Origin: Lucifuga dentata
Taxonomy: Eukaryota > Chordata > Actinopteri > Ophidiiformes > Bythitidae
Reading direction: 5' to 3'
Assembly (NCBI GenBank): GCA_014773175.1
Contig: VXCM01005154.1
Coordinates: 57,766-121,765 of the forward strand
Length of the DNA: 64,000 nt
The position numbers were made by a program, and so were the translations under genes. The notes beneath the pieces were generated by a model. It made no database searches. It worked only from the letters and a program-made list of their open reading frames with translations, and was not told the origin of the DNA. The stretch's first letter is position 1, and every line of letters begins with the position of its first letter. Positions 36,570 through 48,990 of the stretch are shown here, in pieces.

Positions 36570-36960
36570 GGGCAGGGCTACTCAAATACAAATCTTAAAG
36601 GTACACAAAGAAAATTTTTGATAAGACAAAGGTCTTTTTATTCAGATCAGATTAGGATCATAATTTTTACCAGGAATTGAAGGTGTTGAGCGCGGTGGGG
36701 GAGGGGCTGATGAATCTACCTGCGCTGTCACTCTGAGACCAAAGCCGTGTCACGGAGACGACGGGACGCCGAATGTGATTGGACCAAACCAAAGACATTC
36801 TCACACAGACAGTGGATCAGACATTCAGTTTCGCTTTCGAAAGCGGAGAATTTTGACTCGTTGAGTTGCGGCGATGTCTCACAGGTAATACATATGAAAC
36901 GCTGAATTTGCTCAGCGTCCTGAGACAGTTGTGGTTTGGTCCGGACTTTGAGGACGACTG
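36570..36960 (+). repeat. Interspersed repeat related to 52975-53010, 53400-53700 and 23596-23800
   Basis: Blocks CTACTCAAATACAAATCTTA, GACGGGACGCCGAATGTGAT, ACATTCAGTTTCGCTTTC, TTGACTCGTTGAGTTGCG and TTTGAGGACGACTG recur in those places in the same order. The family is likely hAT-derived because part of it lies inside the hAT element at 22872-24038. Confidence 0.6.
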
Positions 36961-37571
36961 ATTTAGAATTTCTAAATCACCTAACCTGTATGTCTTTGGA
37001 CGTAGGAGGAAACCATGCATGTGTGCCAGGTTTAATAATGTACCATTAAAAAAAAAAAAGTAACCCAGACAAAAAAAAACAAACAAACAAACAAAAAAAA
37101 CTTTCACTTTGCAACCTAAGTTAGCTGAATTATAACCTGTTATAACCTCGGCATACAGTCTCTCCTCCTGCAAGTCACCCAAAACTAGTTTCATGAGTTT
37201 ATGCATATAACTCCCTGAAAAGATTATAAGGAAATTGCCTTTCCCAGATATATTAGAATACCAGAATTTGGGTTTTATGTTGCGTGATTTGATCTCATAG
37301 CTGCTGTGGGTGGTCGTCTGTTGCGGCTTGCGACTGGTTGTCCGTCTCTTTGACAGCGCTCATCAGTCATTGGGCCACAGACGGAGAGACAGGCAGATGG
37401 CAAAAGAGAGAAATAAATACCTGCCCTACTAAAGCACATGACTGACAAAGAGGAAAAGTCATTCATCATGACGGAGGATCACCAGAGGAAACGGACCGTG
37501 CACGCCGACATCTGAGCCCGTTGTTTAAAAGTTATTTTCTCCCTTGTCTTTCTGATCTCCTTGCTCTTCTT

Positions 37572-37623
<52 letters not shown>

Positions 37624-39595
37624 GGATTTGGTGAAATGCTCCTTTAAGCATTTCGTTTTTGGATGCTGAGCTTCCCAACATGCAAGGCGCTGCCACAGGA
37701 GCGCCATCTTTAGTTAGCGGGCCGTACTATTCCTCCCCTCCACCCCCCGCTGATCCGGAGTTAATGAAACNGGGGGGGGGGTGATGATGATAATGATGAT
37801 GATGATGATGATGTGAGTCTTCACGGGGGGCTGACACCTCTGAAAACGTGTCAGCAGTGCCGACCTAGATACCAGCACACACAAACACACACACAAACAC
37901 CCACACTCGCTGTTTCCATGTGCTGCTTTTAAAACTTTAGAAGGTATTTATGGTTTCTGTCGATGAAAATATAGCAAAACACCCTGAATGTGATGGAATT
38001 ACTGAAATGTGATATTAAGCTGCAGCAAAGATTGGAACTGGTTGATCCTTGAATGACATCCTGGATGAGCGAGGCTAATGTTATTGGCTGATATGGATTA
38101 TCACGGATGTATCAGACTGTATACTGTGTGTGTGTGTATACACTTATGCGCTCCCAATAAATCCATATTTATCTGTCGCTGGTGAAGCCGTTGACCTTGG
38201 AGTCGGATCACAAAATTAGAACAATGTCTTCTTAATGAAAGTTCAGGTTTTCTGAGATATTGAACACATCCAGGATAATAAGCACAATATAATATAAGTA
38301 TATTATACATATATTATAATATATAATATAATATGATATAATACTATATAATATAATACTGTATAATATAATATAATATAATATAATATAATATAATATA
38401 ATATATAAGGGAGTGGTGCTTTGGAGAACAGAATGTATTTTTGCTGCATATATATATATGTATGTATGTATAAACTTACATCATTCATCAATGGCTTGAG
38501 TAATACGCTTTGGACAAATGTAGCTTGAAAAGCCATGAGCGCGGTTCCTCTGTGACCTTTATATTTATTTTAAAGGGGCAAAGGTCATTTAAAACAAGGA
38601 AACTTGGACTGGATACCTCAGTTATATATACTGTATGTTAGTGGGTTAGCCTTGTAGTCGAATCATTTCTGAAGAACAGAGCACACAGGTAGCTCCTTTT
38701 AAGGAACTAATTTGTCAGACTACTTTCGCGAATGTTTTTGTTTCTTCTTGTGAATAATGTGAAAATTCATCAACTTTCATCACACCACAATATTGTCAAT
38801 GAAGTTAAAAGAAAAAAAGAAAGAAAAAGAAAAGAAAAGAAAGTTAAAAGAAAAAAAATATTGATATAATATTTGATATGGCACAGCCCGAGTGTGAAGA
38901 TTCTCAGTTGAAAGCTAAAATAACATAGTTGTTTAGGATTATTCGTCTCAAAAGCAGGTCAAAGCCTGGAAGGGATTCTTGCCTTTAAAGTTAAGAATAA
39001 AATAAGTCTTCCGTCCCGCTGAGAGTGGACAACACAGCTAATATTTAATGTTTCCAGGCAGACTGAAAGTATGACTGATGGTTGTGAGGTTTTGTGAGTT
39101 ATTCTCTCCTCCTGCAGTCGCTGACCTAACGTCTGCTGAGAGGAAAAGCTTTCAGCTGCTGCACCTGGCTGAGTCCCGCGGCTCAGGTCTAGGTGTTGGA
39201 GCACAGCTGTGAGGGGCTTTTCTCAGCCCGCCAAGACAGGATGAGGCGGAAGCCAGATTTGCCCCAGCTAATTATCGCTGAATTCAGGCAAACCTGGAAG
39301 TTAAGTGTGAACAGAAACAGCTTCTGGTTCACACGGCATCAGAACGGTATCATCAATCCCACGCTGCAATTAACAAGCTTCTTTGTTGGGTAAAGAAAGA
39401 AAGGGCTCCTGTGTTTGCGTCTCGTGCGACAGAGAGCTACAAATGGCCCCTTGTTACAGAGTTTCTAGAATTGGCTGGAAGCTCAACGGCTCAATAACCT
39501 GATGCTTTATCATCATCTACAGACGTAATTTGTTTTTCTCGCAGACTCATAACTCTCTGACATTTACAGGTTTCCTCAACAGCAACATTCTAACC

Positions 39596-39649
<54 letters not shown>

Positions 39650-40378
39650 GTGAAAATCAAAGCGAGACACAGAATAGCCTTGCATCCTGCACATCAACTC
39701 CATTTGTCTATTTACAAGCTAAAAAACCTTGTGATTTTGCCTTCTGTTTGCTCATTAGGGGTAATCTGACAGGAGGTTTGTCTATATGAAGGCTGTTTTG
39801 CGTGTATCTAATCTGAAATAGTGTGTGTGTGTGTGTGTGTGTGTGTGTCCTCCCCGTTCCAGAGAGTAACAGCTGTGNTCTGAAATAGTGTGTGTGTGTG
39901 TGTGTGTGTGTGTGTCCTCCCCGTTCCAGAGAGTAACAGCTGTGAACATATAATTTGCTTAAATTGAATGTAATTTGGTGCTTTGTTGTAAATGTGATAT
40001 GGGTTCATGATTTTATGGAGGAATTGAACGCGAACGACGAACGCATAGTCCAGATTGAGAGGTCTGGTGTTTAACGTGATCTCTCTCCCTCGCTCGCCCC
40101 GCCTTTCTGCCATATGCCCATCTGATATCAACACATGGTATGCAACGCCTCTTATTGAGTGCCTGTTTATTTGCGTACCTGTTTCTATTTCTGCCTCGCT
40201 CTTTCCCCTTCCTCTTTTCTCTCTCTCTCTCTGTCCTCTTTATCGTCCATCTGTTGTCAAAAGCATCCTCAGCATTTTTTTGCCTCTCTCTCTCCTGTCT
40301 GCCTGCATGTCTTGCTGCAACTTAAAGAGAGAGGAAACAGATCAGCACGCATTAACTGCAGCGGTTTACACACTTGTT

Positions 40379-40413
<35 letters not shown>

Positions 40414-43339
40414 GGACATCTGACACCTCTCCTCTTTTGCTACAGCTCAAAAAATGCAAACTTTTTTGAGGGGAGGAATATTATTTCAGGAACCTCAGAG
40501 TGGCCTGCAGGGATTTCCACAGCAAAAGGGACAGATTAGCCCACAGGTGAATCCTACACTGACACTCGACTGCCAGACCAGCGGATGCTTCGCTGACGTT
40601 CTGTTATTAGCGATATAAACTAAACACGGCGCTTACTGATGGCCCATGCTGCAGAAATTGACTTTAGCAAGATATCTATACTCCCTCTGAGAGTAAAGAT
40701 GCGAGTGAAAAAAGGAGAGGAGAGAGAAAAAGTAGGTTAGCAATGAAAGAAAGGCTTCCTCGCTCCATTTGTAAGCAGGAGAACGCAAGCACTAGTGGGT
40801 ACAAAGTGTACAAAGTGTGTGTGTGTGTGTTTCTGTCTCTGGTGAGACCATGAATGAAGGAATAGTATGAAACACAGAACTATAATAGTAGCATCTGTTC
40901 ATGCGTATCAGGAACGTATACAGTATGGCTGGATTTACTCCACAAGTCTTGATGCTTAATTATGATGTTTTGCTATATCTGATTTTTTGTTCAGCATATT
41001 TACATTTTCTTTTTTTAAGTGGCTCATATCTGATACCTGTATTTACGCACTTTGACCTTTGACCTGTAGCAGCAGGATGCAGCTACACATGCGCACATTT
41101 CTGAGATGAATGAAAACAAAATGCTTCAATGGACTAAGATGAGAGAAGATTTAAAATCTGATCAGCAGTTAAAACTTTCATGCAGAGAGAAACATCTGAT
41201 ATGTTGTGTGAGCATTTATCTCTCCATCAGGACATGTATGTTCATCGGTTAATCACGGAGGAGAAGTGGGTGGAATTGGAGTTTTGCTGCTGTAACAGGA
41301 GCCTGTTATCACACGCTAACACATCTATTTCACATAAACACACATCAATGTGTCTGATATATGTAGTATGTNGTTATCACACGCTAACACATCTATTTCA
41401 CATAAACACACATCAATGTGTCTGATATATGTAGTATGTCCTCCATTTCTGTTACAGAGAGCATCATCATATTGATGCTGACATCATCATATGCAGATAA
41501 AGCAGAACGTTACGTAGGAGTCGGAATGGGAAGGAAATTTTGATCTGTGTATTTAGACAGCAGTTACATTGGTGGATATCCAGTATGTATCCGATTTATT
41601 TCCACATATGCAAGTGGCCCAAAACAGATCTAAGAATATCCAATTCCATGTGGCTTTTTACCATTTACATCTTCAGGAAGTGTGTCTGACACGCGTCACA
41701 TGTGAGCAAAAGATCAGAATCAGATCACATGTGCGTGGTTATGTAAATCCAGCCTTTGTGCACATCATTGTGTGTTTGTTCTGTGTGCACGTTCTCATGT
41801 GCACATTTGGACTTGTGAGTATACGTCCATTTGTAGCACGGTTTAGAGCTGCTTTTTAAAGACACCCCCCCTCCCCCCACCACCTTGCATTAAAACCTGA
41901 TCTCCAGGTAAGTTATGTAGATATTCTCTTTATCTGGATTATGCTGCGCTGTGATTGGCTCACAATCAGCGAGGATCCTGTCGAGATCAGACCGCTCTTG
42001 TCCCACCTGCTTCTGCTGTTGTTCCCCTTCACCTCGATTTATGACAACTTCAAGTAATTTAAGACTAGTCGCAACTCCCTTTTCATAATAACTTTGTTAA
42101 TGAGAGCAGCTGGAAGACGAGGCAGGGTGATATTTTCAACATCTGCATGCAGTCTGGCAGGTCAGATTGCACTCCAACTGTGATGCGTTTAACATGATAT
42201 TTTTTTCGTATCTTGACAATATATTTAATGCATAAACACAATGCTTAGTTTTTGTCAGGCATTTCAGCTGAATATCACATGAAAAAGTCCATGTTCGGGA
42301 TGATGTAACGCGGCGGCCTTGCAGAGCGATAGTGTAACTGTCGGCTCTTTCTGCACGGCTCTGTGTCTTGGCAACAAGGAATGTGAGGGAACCAGTGCTA
42401 ACAGACAAAGAAACCTCCTTCTGCTTGACAAATGCTGCAGCTCAAGCAGGCAGGCAGGCGGGAGATGGNAAGAAACCTCCTTCTGCTTGACAAATGCTGC
42501 AGCTCAAGCAGGCAGGCAGGCGGGAGATGGCTTCTGTGCAACAGCATGGGGGTAAGAAGTGGGTCATAAGGAAATCCCCATATGGTAGATCCCCCCCATT
42601 GGGCCNCCCCCCCCCCAAACCTAACTCATAGCCAGGAGCAAGAAGGAACATATAGGAAGGGATGGATGGTTTGTATACAAACACTGGGCCACATCTGGCT
42701 CAGATGAAATATGATCTTTAATCTCGGGTTTGAGGGCTGATTTATGATGGTTTTCTTGAAGATTCTATTCTTCTCAGGTTTAAAGAGCTTCGACCTACAT
42801 ATGGATCATCATGAGACATGAAGTAGCCCACCAGAATACAGATTAATGAAATTCTTAGAGAGATGGCAGGATGGTCCCTATTCATGTTCCATATAAGGGA
42901 AAAGTCATTACATTATGTTTTTAAAGGATTGGTTCTGACTACTGAAGACTATCTGGATGTAATACTATGTACACTGGACAAGATATTAGTGGCTGTAATT
43001 CCTTCTCCGTTCTGTTCTGGCTGTGAGGAATTCCTTTTCTGTTATGCTGTTAAAAATCCACAGTCCTCATTCCGTGCAAAACACACACACACACACGCTC
43101 ACACACAAACATTTTCACAGTTTGACCTTATAATTTTCTGTATTGTTGTCTGTCTTATTCAGTGTAACGACTCTGTAGCATCCCAATTACGACACCAAAG
43201 CCTGCATGCTATGCCTCAGCAATTAACACAGCCCTGGTAAACACATGGACACACGCACACACACACACAGAAACTGGTATTACTGGACTTGTGAGGACAT
43301 TAGCTGCGTTAGTTGTGGATCCTAATATTTTGCTAATAA
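36961..43339. other. Intronic sequence with many microsatellites; no gene recognised
   Basis: CT tracts at about 37577-37618 and 39601-39645, a TGA/ATG run near 37782-37813, an ATATA-rich tract at about 38290-38405, GT tracts near 39823-39847 (duplicated after N 39878) and a CA tract near 40383-40411. Other joins are at 37771, 41373, 42469 and 42606. The rest shows no exon or clear element. Confidence 0.5.
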
Positions 43340-44680
43340 TCAGAATAATCACCCAATCAGAATAAAAACAGCTCATGTAACTGCCTCAATTGGAAGAGAC
43401 TGGCTCAATCCGGGCCGATCGGAAGGAATTTTCAATCAGTTTGAGAGGGGGGGTTTAAACCTGTTATAATCCGTTAAATTGGAAAATATTAGCACCTAGT
43501 TAACCATATAAATGCTTAATCCAATAGTTTCTCTCTGGTTGGAATAAATTTATTCTTTCTGCGCATGTTCCCATAATGTTCCCAGGACACGATGTGGGTC
43601 CATCTGAAAACTGTATTAACAGGTGGAATGAATGAATGAATTCAATTTTCTCAATAACATTAGGAAAAAAAAACTCTTCTTCTTCTTCTTCTTCTTCTTC
43701 TTCTTTTTCTTCTTCTTCTTCTTCTTCTCTTGTATTTCCGGCAGATTATACAGGCTGAACCCCTTTGCGCATGTCAAAAAAGTTCTATTGTGATGAAATG
43801 CTTTGGGGCATGTAAACGTACATCTTATCAGATCACTTTATTTNAGTTCTATTGTGATGAAATGCTTTGGGGCATGTAAACGTACATCTTATCAGATCAC
43901 TTTATTTAGCGTCCATGTAAACATTTAAGGTGGAATCTAATCAGAATGATTTCAGTCGGGTTGAAGAAATATTTATCCATGTAACAGCAGCTACTGACTT
44001 CAGTAATTTCAGCCATGTAGTTCGTTTTCTCTGGTCTGAATCAGTTGTTAAATGTTGTTTTAGTTTGGCTTCATACCAGAAAAAAATCCAATCAAACCAC
44101 AATCTTACAGCAAAAGTCATGTGAGACCAGTCGCTCTGCTCAAGAGAAAGAAAATTGAAACAGGGAAAGTTTATTATAACTCAACAACATTGGAACAGAT
44201 TGGAAAATTTTCCTAGTCATAGTCATCACTTACCAAACAAACTACAGCAGAAGCTGAATATGACTTCATGGTGTGGAAAACCACATGTTGCTTCACATTA
44301 TGTGAAGAAAACATGCCTGAACAGGAGAACAAAGCACATATGAGCACGTACAACCGCACGCTAAACTTCGACATGTCCATCTGAACACGTATTAGTAAGT
44401 TTAACTGCAGTAAAGTTTGTTTTAAGTGTCCAATGTAAAACAAACTTTATAGCAGTTGTAGATTAGCGTGAACCACACACAACCCTCTCCACTGTAGATC
44501 AATCAATAGATCAATAGATTGCCTCATCATTCATATCATATTCACACCACAAAAAACAACTCCACGGGTCAGTCAAATTGTTTTGTTGAGACCAGTGTGC
44601 ATGTATTCCCAACAAACCCAAAGTAATGGCAAAGAGCTCCAGAACAAGCTAGGTGTGAAAACGCCTCGGTGTTTAACCCC
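43340..44680 (+). repeat. Old interspersed repeat, longer copy of the one at 3900-4720
   Basis: Contains CATGTAAACGTACATCTTAT, GATTTCAGTCGGGTTGAAGA, CAGGGAAAGTTTATTATAAC and GGTGTGAAAACGCC near its end. A CTT microsatellite lies at about 43675-43727 and an assembly duplication surrounds N 43844. The copy is more complete on the left than its partner. Confidence 0.55.
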
Positions 44681-45110
44681 AAACCGTCACCTAATCCTAA
44701 TGTAAAGCTACAAAAATGGCTTACCTGGTGGAGGGTCCACAGGTGGGTCCTCACCTGTGACTGTGAACCGATTTTTGTCCCTACAACATCATGAAATTAT
44801 AGCACACACACACGTTTACACGCTTCTCCAACTCATATTCATGTCATCTGGAATGAACAAAATCTAAACCGGTTAATTATGAGATTCATCGCTGTTAGCA
44901 CCTGTTAGGTAATTAATGCCAATCACTGCCTTCTGGGGAAGAAAATTATCCACCATAAAAACATGGTTTAGCTAGCATCTCTCTCCTTCCTTGTTTCCTT
45001 CGTTCTTCCTCTCTCTCTCTCCCTGCTGCTTATTACTTCTATCAACCGGTGTGCCCTGTGCCTGCTGTTCAGAAAATAAATAAGCGCTGCTGTAAACAAA
45101 CGTTGCAGCC

Positions 45111-45392
45111 ATGGCCGTGGCTAAAACCGTCATGGAATCCCATCAAGGTGCACAGATGGTTAGACAGTGTGGGAGTGTGGATGTGGAAATGAAGAAATCT
45201 GAGATATTACTGGTCGCAATCAGCGAGTCAGAAATAATTTATGACTCAGTTGTCCGTGGCGGTGATAGCGATTGGCGAGTCGAGCTTCTGCAGGAGTTTC
45301 ATCACTGTGTTTTGACGTTAAAACCAGTAGCGTTCTGGAAACATGTTAAGATGCATTTTGCAAATTTAATCACAAGTCAGGGAGAGAATTGA
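45111..45392 (+). CDS. Unrecognised small ORF (93 codons)
   Basis: I do not recognise this product. The ATG sits in a good initiation context (GCAGCCATGG) and the frame runs to TGA at 45390-45392. The peptide is charged with no signal peptide or membrane span; it contains SESEIIYDSVV and WRVELLQEFHHCV. It lies in the first intron on the strand opposite to the Shisa gene. It could be a degenerate transposon domain, a retrocopy, or chance. Codon content looks more balanced than in nearby AT-rich frames, but this is weak evidence. Confidence 0.2.
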   Translation: MAVAKTVMESHQGAQMVRQCGSVDVEMKKSEILLVAISESEIIYDSVVRGGDSDWRVELLQEFHHCVLTLKPVAFWKHVKMHFANLITSQGEN

Positions 45393-45895
45393 TGCGTGTG
45401 GAAGGCTCTCGATGCAAACTGTAAGCATGTGTAGAAGAACATGTTGACCGTGATCCTTTTCTAAACACCAATTTGTATGAAAGCCACAAGCCATGTCGAT
45501 GTTGGCAAATACATAGATGCTTAGATACATAGGTGCTGCATGTAACATTTTAATGCCAATAAATATTAATACATAAATTTAAAAAAAAAGCATCAGAGAT
45601 AACTGGCAACCTCCATTTTATTTGCTGCTGTTACGGATTAAGCTGAAATTATTTACGATGTAACCTTTCGCAGTATAAGAAGTTAAATTAAATTATGTTT
45701 ATCTAAAGTGGAAATATTTAATTGAAGCAGCAAAGAGTATATTTATATCACAAAGTGGCAAGTTTATGATAAACATCATAGAAAAACATAAAACATAATA
45801 AAAAAGAAAAGAAACATAATAATTAAAAAAAACACTTATAATGCTTCTGATATGTGATGCAGAAAACATTGTCTCATTGGTTTGCAGTAGATGTA

Positions 45896-46610
45896 TTAAA
45901 GGACAATACCAGTAATTTTTGAGCCACACTTGTTACATTACCATTTCACAAAAGACATGACTGGAGAGAGGACATTTTATCATTGTTTTTCCTACATTCC
46001 AGACTGCCATCAGTTTCAGTTCATTACATCACACTATTGAAATCAACTTGTAGAGACTTGAAACGTGTTTGAGACAAATAATTCATCACAGTAAACGTGA
46101 CATCTATCAAGTTTTTATTGAATTATAGCAACTTTAATTAACCAATCAACATGGAGCTGTACGGAAGACAGTGTGTGTCTCCGCCAAGGAATATAGTCCC
46201 AGGTAAAGACGGCTTTTACCCAGAAATTTTAAATGACAGTCTCTTCCACATTTGGACTTACGTGTTAGCAGGTGAAACATTAAACTTTAAGGTGTGTGCG
46301 AACATTTGATTTTGAAAAATTGGGAGATTTGGCAAAATAATAAGAAAACTATTATGTTTTGGAAATTGGTTGTCAGTAACGTAAAGTGTGTGTGTGTGTA
46401 TGTGTGCATGTGTGGTATTTATTATGTCAAACAGATTTCAATTCTAGTGGAATGATCTGAAACCAAGGGCAGTCTGGAAGGTAGGAAAAACAATTCTAAA
46501 ACTTCCCGCCCCTGTAGCATGTTTTGAAAAATGGTGGACAGTAATGTAGCATGTATGACAGTTGTATATACTGGGCTCAAGCATGTAAAGTCACCGGTAT
46601 GCTCCTTTAA
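45896..46610. mobile_element. TTAA-flanked non-autonomous element, diverged copy
   Basis: TTAA at 45896-45899 and 46607-46610 with ends TTAAAGGACAATACC and CCGGTATGCTCCTTTAA. Family blocks are present: ACATTCCAGACTGCCATCAG, AATATAGTCCCAGGTAAAGA and ACGTGTTAGCAGGTGAAACA. It is longer than the 18045 and 19364 copies because of an added GT-rich insert near 46387-46415 and a second CAGTCTGGAAGGTAGG segment. Confidence 0.75.
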
Positions 46611-47320
46611 GACTTGGCTAAACAAAGAGAGTGTCACTTCCCTTATTATTTCAGAAATACTTGTTGTGTACGTAATTTTTGAAACTTAAATATCACTCAA
46701 AATCTACACTTTCTGGATCCGTAACACTGTAGAAATTTTTAGTAATGGACCTTTAGAAGCAGGAGAACAAAATTATGGCAGGCTGTGGCGTAAACCATAA
46801 AGTCTGGCCCGGTCCGAACAGGCATGTTTTTAACGGGCCATGCACTATATTAAATGCCGTTTTGCTGTGTGTCGCACCTTTAAAATGTTTCTCAACCTAC
46901 TTTATGTGTATGTATGGTACGGTCAGAGCAAATGCTGTCGTGCTAAATCAAACGTGGTGAAGTAGCATTTTTTTCATATTCCCAAAAGAACCTGGAATGG
47001 TGTACGATGCATTACAATGCCAGGAGATTGATATTGTGGGTCAGGGCAGGCAGTCATACATAAATCTAATATGTTGCACAAGCATTGCTGCATGGAATGA
47101 ATTACACATTTATGGTTGTTAACTGTTGATCTTAGGGCAATGAGGGGTCTGGTGGAAGAATGTGAAGAAGAGGTAGCGGGAGAAGTGTGTCATACTCGAT
47201 GGCGTGGATGTATTTTCAGCGCTGATTAAAATCGATACGAGCGTAAAGTGATCCGAAATGACACGGCTTAGGTACGCTGAAATTCAATAGGATGCTGAAA
47301 TAACCTGAAGAACAAACATG

Positions 47321-47381
<61 letters not shown>

Positions 47382-48669
47382 NACACACACACACACACAC
47401 AAGCAAGCTCCATCTTATGGTTGTATCTGTCTATGAACTCCCTAAACAAAAGCCCTGATCAATGATGCATCATCCACATGGCTCTTATCTTCTCCCAGCA
47501 AACTGACCCAGATTGATGCACCTGGCACAATCATATCAACATGTTCACACTTGACATGTGAGAGACGTGGCGTTCGAGGAGAAGTGGCGTGATAGGCAAA
47601 ATGCCTGTGGAAGGAGGAAGGCAGCGCTGGGTTTAGGCTGAATTCTATCTGATCTGCAGCTTCTCACTTTCCTATCACGAGAAGCTTCTCAAAGATTAAT
47701 GGTCTCAGTATAGATTTCCTCACTCTGTCTTTCGGCAAACACTCTCCCCCTCCCAATCTCTCTCCTCAATCTCTCATCTTCCACTTGCACTCTCATTTCT
47801 TGTTTCTCCCTTTACTTCGCTCGCTCTGTGCCTCTATCTTTCACACTTGGCATGTACGACTACTCTCTGTCAGGCTCCGCAGAGCCGAATGNAGGCACTT
47901 GAGATCCCCTCTGCTTCCATTTCCCAAGATTCCTGCGGGGACAGATTCAATCGCTGCCTGCTGGTGAGGTTGACAGTGACTTCTAAAGGTATCTCTCCCG
48001 CTGGATGCCTGTCTCTTACGCTCTCCTAGAATACTCACCACAGCACTCTACACAGTTCCTCTCTCCCTAAAATGAAAAGCACTTCCCTCGTGCGATTGCA
48101 GATGGTTATATATACAGAATTGTCTGATTGTAGTCTGCATAGAGACGCTCTAGAGAAGCACTAAACCAGCACGCAAGGCTTCTATATGATAATGGAGCTA
48201 AATAAAAGTTGAATGCGTCATCGCAAGCACAGCGATGTATATTATAAATTACCGGGCAGCAACCTCAATTAATGTGCTCTCTGATTTTCTAATAAGGTAA
48301 GGCCTGGTGAGATTATGAAGCTCATTAAGTTGCTGTGTGCATATGCTGAACACAGTCACAGTGCCATGCCGTGATCTGGTCAGGAGATAATGAAATGGTG
48401 AATTTGCATATATGCACAAGCTAAATATAGCAAATAAAAGGGCAGGGAAACAATCCGAGTCGATAGTTTCAAAAAGCTGCATCCCAAAGACGTTTCCTCT
48501 CCTCTCCTCGTACCTGGAAGTGTGAGGTGGAGGATGGGAGGACAGGAGGAGGAGGACACGAGAGACGTGAATAATAGGACAGTTATGTTTCCTCCATTAT
48601 CATCATCATATGCAAAGTCTGTGAGTGATGAAGTGGCCCAATCACGGCTTTTCATCTTTCAGCAGCGTT
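46611..48669. other. Intronic sequence with a long CA microsatellite
   Basis: A (CA)n microsatellite spans about 47327-47401 and is broken by N at 47382. N at 47892 has no visible duplication. No exon recognised. The 48390-48440 area holds an octamer-like TTTGCATAT motif. Confidence 0.5.
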
Positions 48670-48990
48670 GATGACATCTCTAAATATAACTATTAGTCTT
48701 AAGTTCAAGTAGACATAAAGTAAACATAACTTAAGACTAATAGTTATATTTACTTACCTTTGTCAAGGCAATCAGTTTCGTAGATTTTTTTTTACGTGAG
48801 ACCAACTTGTCACATTTTACAGTGCAGGATGTGAAATTCATTAGTCTATTTAGATGACCAGAATTCTATNGTCACATTTTACAGTGCAGGATGTGAAATT
48901 CATTAGTCTATTTAGATGACCAGAATTCTATTGGACATTACGTCTGCAGAAGTCCTGCAGCATTCCTAAAAAGGAAAACGTCCTAAAAGC
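48670..48990. mobile_element. Palindromic MITE-like element, third copy
   Basis: TAAATATAACTATTAGTCTT is mirrored by AAGACTAATAGTTATATTTA, followed by CTTGTCACATTTTACAGTGC and the flank CAGGATGTGAAATTCATTAG seen at 33325. Join at 48870 duplicates 61 bp. The left arm is truncated. Confidence 0.65.
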
